Origin: an uncultured Bacteroidales bacterium
GTDB lineage: Bacteria; Bacteroidota; Bacteroidia; Bacteroidales; Bacteroidaceae
Direction of reading: 5' to 3'
Assembly: GCA_902775375.1 (NCBI GenBank)
Contig: CACYLU010000005.1
Span: 79,324-143,323 of the forward strand
DNA length: 64,000 nucleotides
A program made the position numbers and the translations under genes. Positions 43,551 through 52,242 of the stretch are shown here, piece after piece (position 1 is the stretch's first letter; every line of letters begins with the position of its first letter). The notes under the pieces were generated by a model. That model did not search any database and was not told the origin of the DNA. It was given only the letters and a program-made list of their open reading frames with translations.

Positions 43551-45245
43551 ATGGCATTTATTGAAACGAACAATTTAAAGGGCGACATTTTCGGTGGTAT
43601 CACGGCCGGAATTGTCGCCTTACCTTTGGCTCTTGCCTTTGGTATTCAAGCATTTGGAAGTATTGACGACCCATCTGCCAGCTCTATGGGAGCATTGGCA
43701 GGTCTGGTGGGTGCCACCCTTTTGGGCTTCTTTGCCTCTCTCTTTGGTGGTACGCACTCACAGATCAGTGGTCCTACGGGACCAATGACAGTAATTACTG
43801 CCACACTCATCAGTGGTGTGTGGGCTTCTCAGCATTCGCTCAGTGCCGTACTCATCAGTATGTCAATGGCAGGTCTATTCTGTGGATTGTTCCAAATCCT
43901 TTTCGGCATCATCAAGATTGGCAAGTACGTGAGATACATCCCCTACCCTGTATTATCAGGCTTCATGAGTGGTATTGGTGTAATCATCATCCTACAACAA
44001 CTCTATGCACTGGTAGGTCTGAAATCGCCTGTATTGGCAATAGATATGATATTGGATTTGCCTGAGCGAGTTGCAGCAGGTGTGTCATACGAGGCTTTGC
44101 TAATGGGCTTGGGCACTATCGCAATTATCTGGCTGATGCCTAAAATCACCAAGAAAGTGCCTGCTACGTTGGTGGCGCTACTGGTGATGACGGTGGTATC
44201 GCTGTTCTTCAAGATGGAAGAACGCTTGTTGATTGGTGCTATCCCAGGTGGTTTGCCTATGCCTTTCTTCGCTAACGCCAACATCTCTTTGGCAGGCATC
44301 GACTGGTATGAGACCATCAAGGTGGCTATCGTGCCTGGTCTGACATTGGCTGGTTTGGGTAGCATCGACACCTTGCTGACTTCTGTAGTGGCAGACAACA
44401 TTACCAAGACACACCACAACAGTAACCAGGAACTGATTGGACAAGGTATTGGCAACATGATGGGTGGCCTGTTCTGTGGCATAGGAGGTGCAGGTGCTAC
44501 GATGCGTACGGTGGTGAACGTGAAGAGTGGTGGTCGCACCAAGATTAGCGGTATGATTCACTCTATCTTCCTGCTGGCTATCTTGTTAGGTCTTGGTGGA
44601 CTGGTACGCTATGTGCCCCTATCAGTGTTGGCAGGCATCTTGATTACTGTTGGTTGGGGCATCATCGACTTTAAGGGTTTCAAGGATTTACTGAAGATTC
44701 CTAAAGCTGATGCAGCTGTGCTACTCATTGTGTTTGCCCTGACGGTACTGGTGGATCTGCTTACTGCTGTGGGCATTGGTATGGTGATAGCCTGCGTATT
44801 GTTCATGAAACGTGCAAGCGACTTAGTGGAAGGCGGTTACAGCTCGTCAGTAATGACTAACTTCGACAAGGAAAGTCCGTGGGCAGACGAGGGAGGCATT
44901 CCTGATAGTCTTAAAGACCGTATCTACATTCAGCGTCTGAATGGTCCTATCTTCTTTGGTACTATAACGAAGTTTCAGGAGGTGATGAATGATGTGCCGG
45001 CAAATGCGAAGATTGTGATTATCCGCATGCGACTGGTGAGCTTCATGGATCAGAGTGGTCTGTATGCTATGGAGACGGCCATCAAGGATATTCAGTCACA
45101 TGGGGCAACGGTGCTGATGACGATTATTCAGCCTCAGCCGATGTACATGCTGAAGACAATGGATGTGATTCCTGACCTCGTGCCAGAGAAACATACATTC
45201 AAGTCTTTTGAGGATTGTACGGCATTCCTGAAAACACTGGAATGA
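43551..45245 (+). CDS. SulP/SLC26-family anion transporter with STAS domain
   Basis: About 564 residues from MAFIETNNLKGDIFGGITAG. The membrane part has 10-14 segments with SulP signatures: VALPLALAFGI, GLVGATLLGFFASLFGGTHSQISGPTGPM (residues ~45-75) and FMSGIGVIIILQQLYALVG. A C-terminal STAS domain follows (IYIQRLNGPIFFGTITKF, MRLVSFMDQSGLYAMETA). Family members move sulfate, bicarbonate or other anions; the substrate cannot be told here. It has its own promoter and a shared terminator with the convergent gldE gene. Confidence 0.93.
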   Translation: MAFIETNNLKGDIFGGITAGIVALPLALAFGIQAFGSIDDPSASSMGALAGLVGATLLGFFASLFGGTHSQISGPTGPMTVITATLISGVWASQHSLSAVLISMSMAGLFCGLFQILFGIIKIGKYVRYIPYPVLSGFMSGIGVIIILQQLYALVGLKSPVLAIDMILDLPERVAAGVSYEALLMGLGTIAIIWLMPKITKKVPATLVALLVMTVVSLFFKMEERLLIGAIPGGLPMPFFANANISLAGIDWYETIKVAIVPGLTLAGLGSIDTLLTSVVADNITKTHHNSNQELIGQGIGNMMGGLFCGIGGAGATMRTVVNVKSGGRTKISGMIHSIFLLAILLGLGGLVRYVPLSVLAGILITVGWGIIDFKGFKDLLKIPKADAAVLLIVFALTVLVDLLTAVGIGMVIACVLFMKRASDLVEGGYSSSVMTNFDKESPWADEGGIPDSLKDRIYIQRLNGPIFFGTITKFQEVMNDVPANAKIVIIRMRLVSFMDQSGLYAMETAIKDIQSHGATVLMTIIQPQPMYMLKTMDVIPDLVPEKHTFKSFEDCTAFLKTLE

Positions 45246-45300
45246 TAAAAGCTACGAGCTTATATAACTTCGAACTATTTTATCTATCAAGCAAAGAAAC

Positions 45301-45330
45301 GAAAAAGGCTGCAATCATGCAGCCTTTTTC
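45301..45330. terminator. Bidirectional terminator
   Basis: A 13-bp perfect stem (45301-45313 with 45318-45330) with loop ATCA. A-tract and T-tract on either side serve both the SulP gene and gldE. Confidence 0.85.
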
Positions 45331-45331
45331 T

Positions 45332-46663
45332 TTATTGTTCTTTGGGTAGAATCTTGAACTTGACCTTTAAGATGCGACGCTTATCAAGCGAGAGCACCTC
45401 GAACTCATAACCCTGATAGATGATCTTCTCATGCACCTTAGGAAACTCGCCCTTAAGTTCAAGCAACAAGCCACCAACGGTATCGCTCTCGCCAGAGGCT
45501 TCCTCAAAAGTATCTTCGTCGAGCTGAGTAATTTTGTAAAAGTCGGTGAGCAACGTCTTGGCCTCAAACACCCAAGTATGGTCGTCAAGCTTGGCGTAAG
45601 AACGATCCTCCTCGTCATATTCGTCACGTATCTCACCCACAATCTCCTCAATGATATCCTCCATCGTCACCAAACCAGAAGTACCACCAAACTCATCTAC
45701 CACAATAGCGATGTGCACTTTACTGGTCTGAAAGTCTTTCAAAAGCATGTCAATCATCTTGGTCTCAGGAACAAAATAAGCTGGTCGAATCAACGACTGC
45801 CAATGGAAATTGTCGGCCTTTGCCAAGTGAGGAAGCAAATCTTTGATATATAACACACCTTTAATGTTATCAATAGTACCCTGATAGATAGGTATGCGTG
45901 AATAGACGTTATCAATGATGCATCGCATCACATCCTTGTAAGGAGTGCGAATATCAAGAGCAATCATATCCATTCGGGAGGTCATCACCTCTTTGGCCGT
46001 TTCACCTCCGAAACGGATAATGCCCTGTAGGATAGAACTCTCATCAGTTATCTCTTTTTTGTCAGTCAACTCTAAAGCTTGCTCCAGTTCATCAACAGAA
46101 ACGTTGTGTTTCTTGGGAGAGAAATACTTGCTCATGAAAAATGAACTGTGCACCAATGCCTTTGCGAAAGGTTTGAATACCGAGCTGCAGAAACTGATGC
46201 CAGGAGCAGCAAATCGACAGAACTTCAGTGTATTTTGTGCAGAATAGATTTTGGGTACAATCTCACCAAAAAGCAACAAGAGGAAAGTCAGTACTACCGT
46301 CAGAATGAGGAACTCTGCCAGAGGTGAGCCAAACTTGAATACCTCCATGAAGAAATAGTTGCAGAGCAGAATGATGGTGACATTCACAAAGTTGTTAGTG
46401 ATAAGGATAGTAGCCAACAAGCGTTCCTTATCGTCAAGCAAGCGTGAAATACGCTGATCTACAGGATTCTTCTTTTCGTCGATGATGCTGAGATCGGTGG
46501 GCGAAAGTGAGAAAAAAGCAATTTCAGATGCCGAAGCAAAGGCTGATAAAAGCAACAGAAAAGCAGCCACAACAATGGCTACAATGGCCGCTGTTGATGG
46601 CTGCTGAATTGTGATATCATTTAATACAGCTGTAAGCTGAGATAAAAACGAGTCTGAGTCCAA
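45332..46663 (-). CDS. gldE: GldE-type CNNM/CorC membrane protein
   Basis: A 443-residue protein. The CNNM membrane domain has about four segments (AAIVAIVVAAFLLLLSAFASASE onward). The CBS pair (MTSRMDMIALDIRTPYKD, VPETKMIDMLLKDFQTSK) contains VVDEFGGTSGLVTMEDIIEE, and a CorC_HlyC tail follows. It lies directly after ssb and mutY, the position of gldE in gliding Bacteroidetes. The gldD gene that usually follows it is absent, and the role here is probably ion homeostasis rather than motility. Confidence 0.88.
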   Translation of the reverse strand: MDSDSFLSQLTAVLNDITIQQPSTAAIVAIVVAAFLLLLSAFASASEIAFFSLSPTDLSIIDEKKNPVDQRISRLLDDKERLLATILITNNFVNVTIILLCNYFFMEVFKFGSPLAEFLILTVVLTFLLLLFGEIVPKIYSAQNTLKFCRFAAPGISFCSSVFKPFAKALVHSSFFMSKYFSPKKHNVSVDELEQALELTDKKEITDESSILQGIIRFGGETAKEVMTSRMDMIALDIRTPYKDVMRCIIDNVYSRIPIYQGTIDNIKGVLYIKDLLPHLAKADNFHWQSLIRPAYFVPETKMIDMLLKDFQTSKVHIAIVVDEFGGTSGLVTMEDIIEEIVGEIRDEYDEEDRSYAKLDDHTWVFEAKTLLTDFYKITQLDEDTFEEASGESDTVGGLLLELKGEFPKVHEKIIYQGYEFEVLSLDKRRILKVKFKILPKEQ

Positions 46664-46690
46664 AGAATTACAAATTAGTTAAACATGTTG

Positions 46691-47119
46691 TTAAAACGGC
46701 AATGCGTCTGTTGATTCTTCTGCAGACTGAGCTGCCGGAGCTGCATGCTGAGCAACAGGCTGAGATGCCGTTGGTGCCGATTGGTTGGATGACTTAGGTG
46801 TCAACATCTCCATCTCATCGACATAGATTTCGGTAACATAACGTTTGATACCACTCTGGTCGTCATAGTTACGGGTAAATATTTTACCTTCCACATAGAG
46901 TTTATCACCCTTGTGGACATACTTTTCTACTGTTTGTGCCAAACCGTTGCGGAATACGAGGTTGTGCCACTCCGTGCGATCAGGCACTTGGGTGCCGTTC
47001 TGAAGTGTATAACCACGCTCAGTAGTTGCCAATGTCACTTGCGCTACTGCACGTCCGCCCTCAAAGTACTTCACGTTGGGATCTCTTCCCACATTTCCAA
47101 TTAAAATCGCTTTATTCAT
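46691..47119 (-). CDS. ssb: Single-stranded DNA-binding protein
   Basis: A 142-residue OB-fold protein, starting MNKAILIGNVGRDPNVKYFE. The core strands VAQVTLATTERG, RTEWHNLVFRNGLAQ and YVHKGDKLYVEGKIFTRNYD are typical. A flexible Gln/Ala-rich linker leads to the acidic tip STDALPF, which recruits repair and replication partners. It is followed by gldE after 27 bp. A -7 element lies at 47151-47158. Confidence 0.97.
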   Translation of the reverse strand: MNKAILIGNVGRDPNVKYFEGGRAVAQVTLATTERGYTLQNGTQVPDRTEWHNLVFRNGLAQTVEKYVHKGDKLYVEGKIFTRNYDDQSGIKRYVTEIYVDEMEMLTPKSSNQSAPTASQPVAQHAAPAAQSAEESTDALPF

Positions 47120-47150
47120 AAATGTTATTTTTAAAATTAATTGTTCGGCA

Positions 47151-47158
47151 CAAAAGTA
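47151..47158 (-). promoter_or_regulatory. -7 element for ssb
   Basis: CAAAAGTA on the + strand (TACTTTTG on the minus strand), 31 bp upstream of the ssb ATG. It gives ssb-gldE its own promoter separate from mutY. Confidence 0.5.
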
Positions 47159-47185
47159 AAGTAAATTATTGCATCATGCAAGTTT

Positions 47186-48283
47186 TTATGATGATTTATC
47201 TAAAAAAAGTGTGATGAGGCGTGGGAAAGCAAAGTCGTTCAACTGATCCTCCTTTATCCTTTGATAAGAGGCAAACGACCGTGTGTCAGAAGGCAAGATA
47301 AGTTGGTAGAAATCAGCAATGATAACACGATGGGTTAGTACATGCTTCACTCCTTGACACAGTAAAACGAGTTGGGGCTTTTCACCTACTACCAAAAGGG
47401 TGTTGATGGCTTGCATCACCTCGTCTGAAGTCAGTTGATGATCGCTCTCAACAAGAGGAAACTCGTATAAATTTTGCCAAATATCACGCTCTGTGCGCTT
47501 ACGGATAAAGGTGTAGTCTCCTGCCTTGATCCAAATATAGTGGAAATAACGCGTCTTAATAGCCAACTTCTTCTCTTTCTGAGGTAAAGCATTCACCTTG
47601 CTGGTTCGCAGGGCCTCACATGTTTCTGCCAAAGGGCAATCTGGGCACTGAGGCGACTGTGGGGTGCACACCAAAGCGCCAAAGTCCATGATAGCCTGGT
47701 TGTAATCGGCAGGACATGAAGGGTCAAGTTGATCTTGTGCCAAAGCAGCAAAGAGTTTCTTGCCCTGAGTAGTGTCAATGGGTTCAGTGATACCAAAATA
47801 GCGGGCCAACACACGATAGACATTGCCATCCACTACAGCATAAGGCATATTGTAGGCAAACGAACAGATGGCAGCTGCTGTATAATCGCCTACCCCCTTG
47901 AGTGCCCTCACTTCTTTGTAGGTTTTCGGGAAGATATTGTTATCTCCTGTTGCTTCTACGAGAATATCACCTTTCTTGGTATTGTCTGCAACTGCTTTTG
48001 AGACGATACTCTTAGCTGCTGCATGTAGGTTACGAGCACGAGAGTAATAGCCCAAACCTTGCCAAAGTCGCATCACTTCGTCTTCTGGGGCATTGGCCAA
48101 TACCTGAACTGAAGGAAAGCGCTCCATGAAACGAAGGAAATAGTCGTAGCCCTGACTTACACGTGTTTGCTGAAGGATGATTTCAGATATCCAAATACGA
48201 TAAGGGTCACGGGTGTTGCGCCAAGGTAAGTCACGACGGTGGCTCTTATACCATATTAATATATTGTTACTGAAGTTGCTCAT
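47186..48283 (-). CDS. mutY: A/G-specific adenine glycosylase MutY
   Basis: About 365 residues from MSNFSNNILIWYKSHRRDLP; the upstream extension has no family match. It removes adenine mispaired with 8-oxoguanine. The helix-hairpin-helix and catalytic Asp lie in RALKGVGDYTAAAICSFAYN and YAVVDGNVYRVLAR. The 4Fe-4S cluster Cys are in CTPQSPQCPDCPLAETCEA (C-x6-C-x2-C-x5-C). The C-terminal NUDIX-like domain recognises 8-oxoG. It is divergent from the HU gene and precedes ssb, a common order in Bacteroidetes. Confidence 0.96.
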   Translation of the reverse strand: MSNFSNNILIWYKSHRRDLPWRNTRDPYRIWISEIILQQTRVSQGYDYFLRFMERFPSVQVLANAPEDEVMRLWQGLGYYSRARNLHAAAKSIVSKAVADNTKKGDILVEATGDNNIFPKTYKEVRALKGVGDYTAAAICSFAYNMPYAVVDGNVYRVLARYFGITEPIDTTQGKKLFAALAQDQLDPSCPADYNQAIMDFGALVCTPQSPQCPDCPLAETCEALRTSKVNALPQKEKKLAIKTRYFHYIWIKAGDYTFIRKRTERDIWQNLYEFPLVESDHQLTSDEVMQAINTLLVVGEKPQLVLLCQGVKHVLTHRVIIADFYQLILPSDTRSFASYQRIKEDQLNDFAFPRLITLFLDKSS

Positions 48284-48386
48284 AAACGAATTAAGGAATA
48301 CGCTCACAAAAATAGTAAAAACGGGAGAAGTAAACACTTAATTTCCTCAAAATGCGTGTTTTTTATAAAAAAAATACCTTTCCAAT

Positions 48387-48417
48387 TTTGGGAATTGTAA
48401 AATAGGTAGTATATTTG
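48387..48417 (+). promoter_or_regulatory. Promoter of the short HU gene
   Basis: TTTG (48387-48390) and TATATTTG (48410-48417) are separated by 19 nt, an ideal Bacteroidetes promoter, 39 bp upstream of the ATG at 48457. Confidence 0.75.
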
Positions 48418-48456
48418 CAGTCCGAAAATACTAACATACTAAAAATTAATAAAGAA

Positions 48457-48732
48457 ATGACTAAAGCTGATATCATTAACGAGATCGCAAAGAACACTGG
48501 CGTTGATAAGAAGTCAGTTACTGCTACAGTAGAAGCATTCATGGTTGCAGTGAAGAATTCATTAGAGAAAGAGGAGAACGTTTATCTCCGTGGTTTTGGT
48601 AGCTTTATTGTTAAGAAGCGCGCTCAGAAGACCGCTCGTAACATTTCAAAGAACACTACCCTGATTATCCCAGAGCACAACATCCCAGCTTTCAAGCCAG
48701 CTAAGACATTCACACTGCAAGTAAAAAAATAA
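48457..48732 (+). CDS. HU-family histone-like DNA-binding protein
   Basis: A 91-residue HU/IHF protein from MTKADIINEIAKNTGVDKKS; a longer frame would include the promoter. The DNA-binding beta-arm region is VYLRGFGSFIVKKRAQKTAR, NISKNTTLIIPEHNIPAFKP. It bends and compacts DNA. It lies 28 bp upstream of a tiny ribosomal-protein-like gene on the same strand and is likely highly expressed given its strong promoter. Confidence 0.96.
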   Translation: MTKADIINEIAKNTGVDKKSVTATVEAFMVAVKNSLEKEENVYLRGFGSFIVKKRAQKTARNISKNTTLIIPEHNIPAFKPAKTFTLQVKK

Positions 48733-48760
48733 TTTATTAACCCTTTAATTTTCAAAAGCT

Positions 48761-48850
48761 ATGCCAAGCGGTAAGAAGAAAAAAAGACATAAAATGGCTA
48801 CGCATAAGCGTAAGAAAAGACTAAGAAAGAACAGACATAAGAGCAAGTAA
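48761..48850 (+). CDS. 29-residue basic protein, AURKAIP1/COX24 type (bS22/mS38-like)
   Basis: The ORF reads MPSGKKKKRHKMATHKRKKR then LRKNRHKSK. It is almost entirely Lys, Arg and His. The KMATHKRKKRLRKNRHK segment fits the AURKAIP1/COX24 motif shared by mitochondrial mS38 and small actinobacterial ribosomal proteins (bS22). It probably binds rRNA in the small subunit. It follows HU by 28 bp and precedes a terminator. Too short for usual gene finders, but conserved in Bacteroidetes to my knowledge. Confidence 0.82.
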   Translation: MPSGKKKKRHKMATHKRKKRLRKNRHKSK

Positions 48851-48878
48851 ACTTTTTCTTGGTCTAGAGAGATAAATG

Positions 48879-48925
48879 AGAAGGACAAATTTGAGTGGTT
48901 TTGTTCAAGTTTGTCCTTTTATTTA
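48879..48925 (+). terminator. Terminator after the bS22-like gene
   Basis: A 14-bp stem with one G-T pair (48881-48894 with 48905-48918) and a 10-base loop, followed by TTATTTAT. It ends the HU/ribosomal-protein transcript before RNase G. Confidence 0.7.
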
Positions 48926-48988
48926 TATCAAAAACTACATTTGTCTGATTGACAAAGAGATCTTTAACTTATTTAGTAAAGTAACCCC

Positions 48989-50557
48989 GTGACTAACGAA
49001 CTTGTGGTGGATGTGAAACCTCAAGAGGTTTCCATCGCTCTGTTGGAAGACAAGCAATTGGTGGAACTTCAGAAAGAAGGCAACAATACGGCTTTCAACG
49101 TGGGCAACATTTATTTGGGACGCATTAAGAAAGTAATGCCGGGACTCAATGCATGCTTCGTGGACGTGGGATACGAGAAAGAAGCATTTCTTCACTACTT
49201 GGACTTGGGCGAGAATTTCAGTTCTCAAAACAAGTATGTCAAGCAAGTTTTAAGTAACAAGAAAAAACTGAACCCCCTCAGCAAGGCAACAATTATGCCT
49301 ACCCTACCGAAAGACGGATCAATATCTGACTATCTGGAAGTAGGACAAGAAGTGGTGGTGCAGATTGTTAAGGAACCTATCTCAACAAAGGGCCCCAGAC
49401 TGACCACTGAGCTGTCGTTTGCTGGCAGATATCTGGTGCTTATGCCTTTCGATGATAAGGTTTCAGTATCGCAAAAAATTAAATCGGGCGAAGAACGTGC
49501 ACGCCTCAAGCAGTTGCTGATGAGCATAACTCCCAAAAACTTTGGAGTAATCGTCAGGACGGTAGCTGAAGGTAAACGTGTAGCAGAGCTCGATGCTGAA
49601 CTTAAAGTATTGCTGAAGAGATGGGATGACGCTATGCAGAAAGTGCAGAATGCCACGAAATTTCCGACACTGATTTACGAAGAGACGAGCCGTGCCGTAG
49701 GTATGTTGCGCGACTTGTTCAATCCTGATTTTGAGCACATCTATGTTAATGATGAAGCTGAATTCAACGAAATCAAGGATTACGTATCAATCATAGCCCC
49801 TGAAAAGGCAGGAATTGTGAAACTGTACAATGGCGAACTCCCTATCTATGACAACTTTGGAGTAACCAAGCAGATCAAGTCGTCGTTTGGGCGTACCATT
49901 TCATATAAGAATGGTGCCTATCTGATTATCGAACACACAGAGGCTTTGCATGTGGTGGACGTGAATAGCGGAAACCGTACCAAAACGAACAATCAGGAAA
50001 CGACTGCACTAGAAGTGAACCTGGGTGCCGCTGACGAGTTGGCTCGCCAACTCAGATTGCGTGATATGGGTGGCATCATTGTGGTGGACTTTATCGATAT
50101 GGCTTTGGCAGAAGACCGCCAAAAGCTATATGAAAGAATGTGCGCGAATATGCAAAAAGACAGGGCAAGGCATAAAATCTTGCCATTGAGCAAATTCGGA
50201 CTGATGCAGATTACCAGACAGAGGGTAAGGCCTGTTCTGGACATAGACACGCTTGAAACATGCCCTACATGTTTTGGCAAGGGAAAGATTCGCCCATCTA
50301 TCCTCTTTACAGACTCTCTGGAGAGTAAAATCGACTACCTGGTGAACAAGGTGAAGATGACCAAATTCTCATTACACGTACATCCTTATGTGGCGGCATA
50401 CGTCAACAAAGGACTGCTATCGCTCAAACGGCAATGGCAGATGAAGTATGGATTTGGCATCAAGGTGATTCCTGATCAAAGTCTCGCTTTCTTGCAGTAC
50501 AAATTCTATGACAAGAAGAGAGAGGAAATTGATATGCAGGAGAAACATGATGCTTAA
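48989..50557 (+). CDS. rng: Ribonuclease G/E
   Basis: A 522-residue endoribonuclease of the RNase E/G family, starting at GTG 48989 (MTNELVVDVKPQEVSIALLE). It has an S1-like domain in the first ~140 residues (VGNIYLGRIKKVMPGLNACF). The catalytic region RDMGGIIVVDFIDMALAEDR carries the metal-binding Asp, and the zinc-link is TCPTCFGKGKI. It processes rRNA and decays mRNA. It is alone after a terminator; the promoter is not obvious in the 60 bases upstream. Confidence 0.95.
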   Translation: MTNELVVDVKPQEVSIALLEDKQLVELQKEGNNTAFNVGNIYLGRIKKVMPGLNACFVDVGYEKEAFLHYLDLGENFSSQNKYVKQVLSNKKKLNPLSKATIMPTLPKDGSISDYLEVGQEVVVQIVKEPISTKGPRLTTELSFAGRYLVLMPFDDKVSVSQKIKSGEERARLKQLLMSITPKNFGVIVRTVAEGKRVAELDAELKVLLKRWDDAMQKVQNATKFPTLIYEETSRAVGMLRDLFNPDFEHIYVNDEAEFNEIKDYVSIIAPEKAGIVKLYNGELPIYDNFGVTKQIKSSFGRTISYKNGAYLIIEHTEALHVVDVNSGNRTKTNNQETTALEVNLGAADELARQLRLRDMGGIIVVDFIDMALAEDRQKLYERMCANMQKDRARHKILPLSKFGLMQITRQRVRPVLDIDTLETCPTCFGKGKIRPSILFTDSLESKIDYLVNKVKMTKFSLHVHPYVAAYVNKGLLSLKRQWQMKYGFGIKVIPDQSLAFLQYKFYDKKREEIDMQEKHDA

Positions 50558-50566
50558 CACTAAGAG

Positions 50567-50600
50567 AAAGCCCTGAAGCTAATAACTTCAGGGCTTTTTT
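50567..50600. terminator. Bidirectional terminator after RNase G
   Basis: A perfect 12-bp stem (50567-50578 with 50586-50597) and a 7-base loop, followed by TTT and more T. It also faces the end of the HAD gene coming from the other strand. Confidence 0.85.
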
Positions 50601-50620
50601 TGTATTGTTAAAGATTTATT

Positions 50621-51340
50621 CTAATCTTTATTTTTACCAACAAGCAATGTGTCAAGGTCACAAAGCTGACTAAATTCTGTTATAGTAGGTACTCCTGGAA
50701 TTCTGTCTGATTCACTAGAACTGCAATGAATAACTTGACATCCTAAAGATAAAGCAGGAGCAATGTCATTTTTGTAAGAATCACCTATGACTACCACCTC
50801 ATCTGGTTGGAAGCCCTGTGAGGTGATAGCATTTAACCAGATAGCAGGATCAGGCTTACGTATTCCCACCACAGTAGAGTCAGTAACACTTTGAAACAAA
50901 TGCAATATTCCAGCTTGCTCAACCAACGTTTTTAGGTTGCCATAATAGTTTGAAACTAACAATAAAGGATAACGAGTAGCCAACTTTTGCAATACTGGTT
51001 TATTGGTCTGAACGAAAGAGCTGGAATACTCCGTCACAAGATGAGCGACCTGCTCAGCCAACTCATCTTGATGGGTAGAAGCAGGAAGGACACCGCTACG
51101 GCAAAGGTGTTCAACCTGCAAACGAGTCTTGTAACGTTGTGTCTGCAATAAGCTATCAGTTGGCTTCACCAGTTGCAAACGCTCCATCTCGCGCTCAGCA
51201 AACACATATGAGTCACGGAAGTTATCAGGGATAAGGGGCAACCGTAATTGTTCGGCATACACCTTAAGATACACCTTCATCCAATGCATAAATGGCGAGT
51301 CTATCGTGCCACCAAAATCAAAGGCTAAAGCCCTAATCAT
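50621..51340 (-). CDS. HAD-family hydrolase in the lipid-headgroup operon
   Basis: A 239-residue HAD (subfamily IA) protein. Motif I is LAFDFGGTIDS (nucleophile Asp; the +2 Asp is Gly, as in many DFGGT members), motif II LLLVSNYYGN, motif III GIRKPDPAIW, motif IV VVVIGDSYKNDIAPAL. It is the last of four genes that each overlap the next by 4 bp. It probably removes a phosphate from the product made by the CDP-alcohol phosphatidyltransferase just upstream. Exact substrate unknown. Confidence 0.87.
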   Translation of the reverse strand: MIRALAFDFGGTIDSPFMHWMKVYLKVYAEQLRLPLIPDNFRDSYVFAEREMERLQLVKPTDSLLQTQRYKTRLQVEHLCRSGVLPASTHQDELAEQVAHLVTEYSSSFVQTNKPVLQKLATRYPLLLVSNYYGNLKTLVEQAGILHLFQSVTDSTVVGIRKPDPAIWLNAITSQGFQPDEVVVIGDSYKNDIAPALSLGCQVIHCSSSESDRIPGVPTITEFSQLCDLDTLLVGKNKD

Positions 51341-52242
51341 ATCATTTCCTCCATTTCTTTGCTAAGTTGTTCATGTTTCCACACCATATAAATAAATAAT
51401 GCGTTCAATAGGGTGAGCTCAAATACAAAATAGAGCCAAGGCATATTTATCAACAACGAAATGAATAAAGCAATCACCCTGGTATTAAACGACAGAATAT
51501 TTGTATAAGGCATCAACGGCAAACTCTTCTCACGAAATTGCATGCGGATCTCTGAAGGTGCTACTTCACCAGCATATTTTTCTTGCAATGCATGAAAGAA
51601 TTGCTGGAAATGAGGTGTCAACTTCTCTTGATTGGCAGTATAGTCCTTATAAAAAAACTGAAACAACTTCTGCAAAAAGCCATCGTTCCAACTCATCTTT
51701 TTGTATTCCTCTGCTTGTTGACGAGCATTATCTAACTCACTCCCCTGCTTACCTAATAAGAAAAAGAGGTGAATGTTTCGATAATAGTCTGCCATTGCTG
51801 CTTGCTTACTATGACAATAGCCTGCAAAAACTGCCAATATGAATATCCACAAACCCCATTCTGGATAAAGACGAAGACAGATGGCCAAATAGATGGAGAA
51901 AAACCAGATATCACCAGACAGACCATCAAGGATACGACCTATTTCTGACTTCTGCCCTGTAAGACGAGCAAGTTGCCCATCGGTACTATCGTAGGTATTG
52001 GCCCAAACTAGCAATACCATTCCAACAAAGTTAATTAATAACGATGGAAAATAAAACAACACACCTGCTGCTACTCCCAAAAAGATAGACATAATGGTAA
52101 CGGCATTTGGTGTAACGCCCAATTTCTTGAAAAACAAAGCACAACGAAATCCTATAGGACGATAGAAGATTAAGTCTATCCATTCTTCGGTATCTTTTGA
52201 TTTCAAAGATAACTCAAACTGTTTTTTTTCTTCTTCTGTCAT
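51337..52242 (-). CDS. CDP-alcohol phosphatidyltransferase
   Basis: A 301-residue membrane enzyme. The signature DSTDGQLARLTGQKSEIGRI then LDGLSGD follows D-x2-DG-x2-AR-x8-G-x3-D, with the last Asp one residue later than the classic spacing. Several hydrophobic segments follow (LYFVFELTLLNALFIYMVW). It joins a CDP-activated alcohol or lipid with a second alcohol. The nucleotidyltransferase two genes upstream could supply a CDP-linked headgroup. An inositol-type or other phospho-alcohol product is possible; it overlaps both neighbours by 4 bp. Confidence 0.88.
   Translation of the reverse strand: MTEEEKKQFELSLKSKDTEEWIDLIFYRPIGFRCALFFKKLGVTPNAVTIMSIFLGVAAGVLFYFPSLLINFVGMVLLVWANTYDSTDGQLARLTGQKSEIGRILDGLSGDIWFFSIYLAICLRLYPEWGLWIFILAVFAGYCHSKQAAMADYYRNIHLFFLLGKQGSELDNARQQAEEYKKMSWNDGFLQKLFQFFYKDYTANQEKLTPHFQQFFHALQEKYAGEVAPSEIRMQFREKSLPLMPYTNILSFNTRVIALFISLLINMPWLYFVFELTLLNALFIYMVWKHEQLSKEMEEMI

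Noticed and set aside
50621-51340. HAD protein considered catalytically dead because of DFGGT in motif I
   Set aside because: DFGGT/DFGGV variants are common in active HAD-IA proteins and motifs II-IV are intact.
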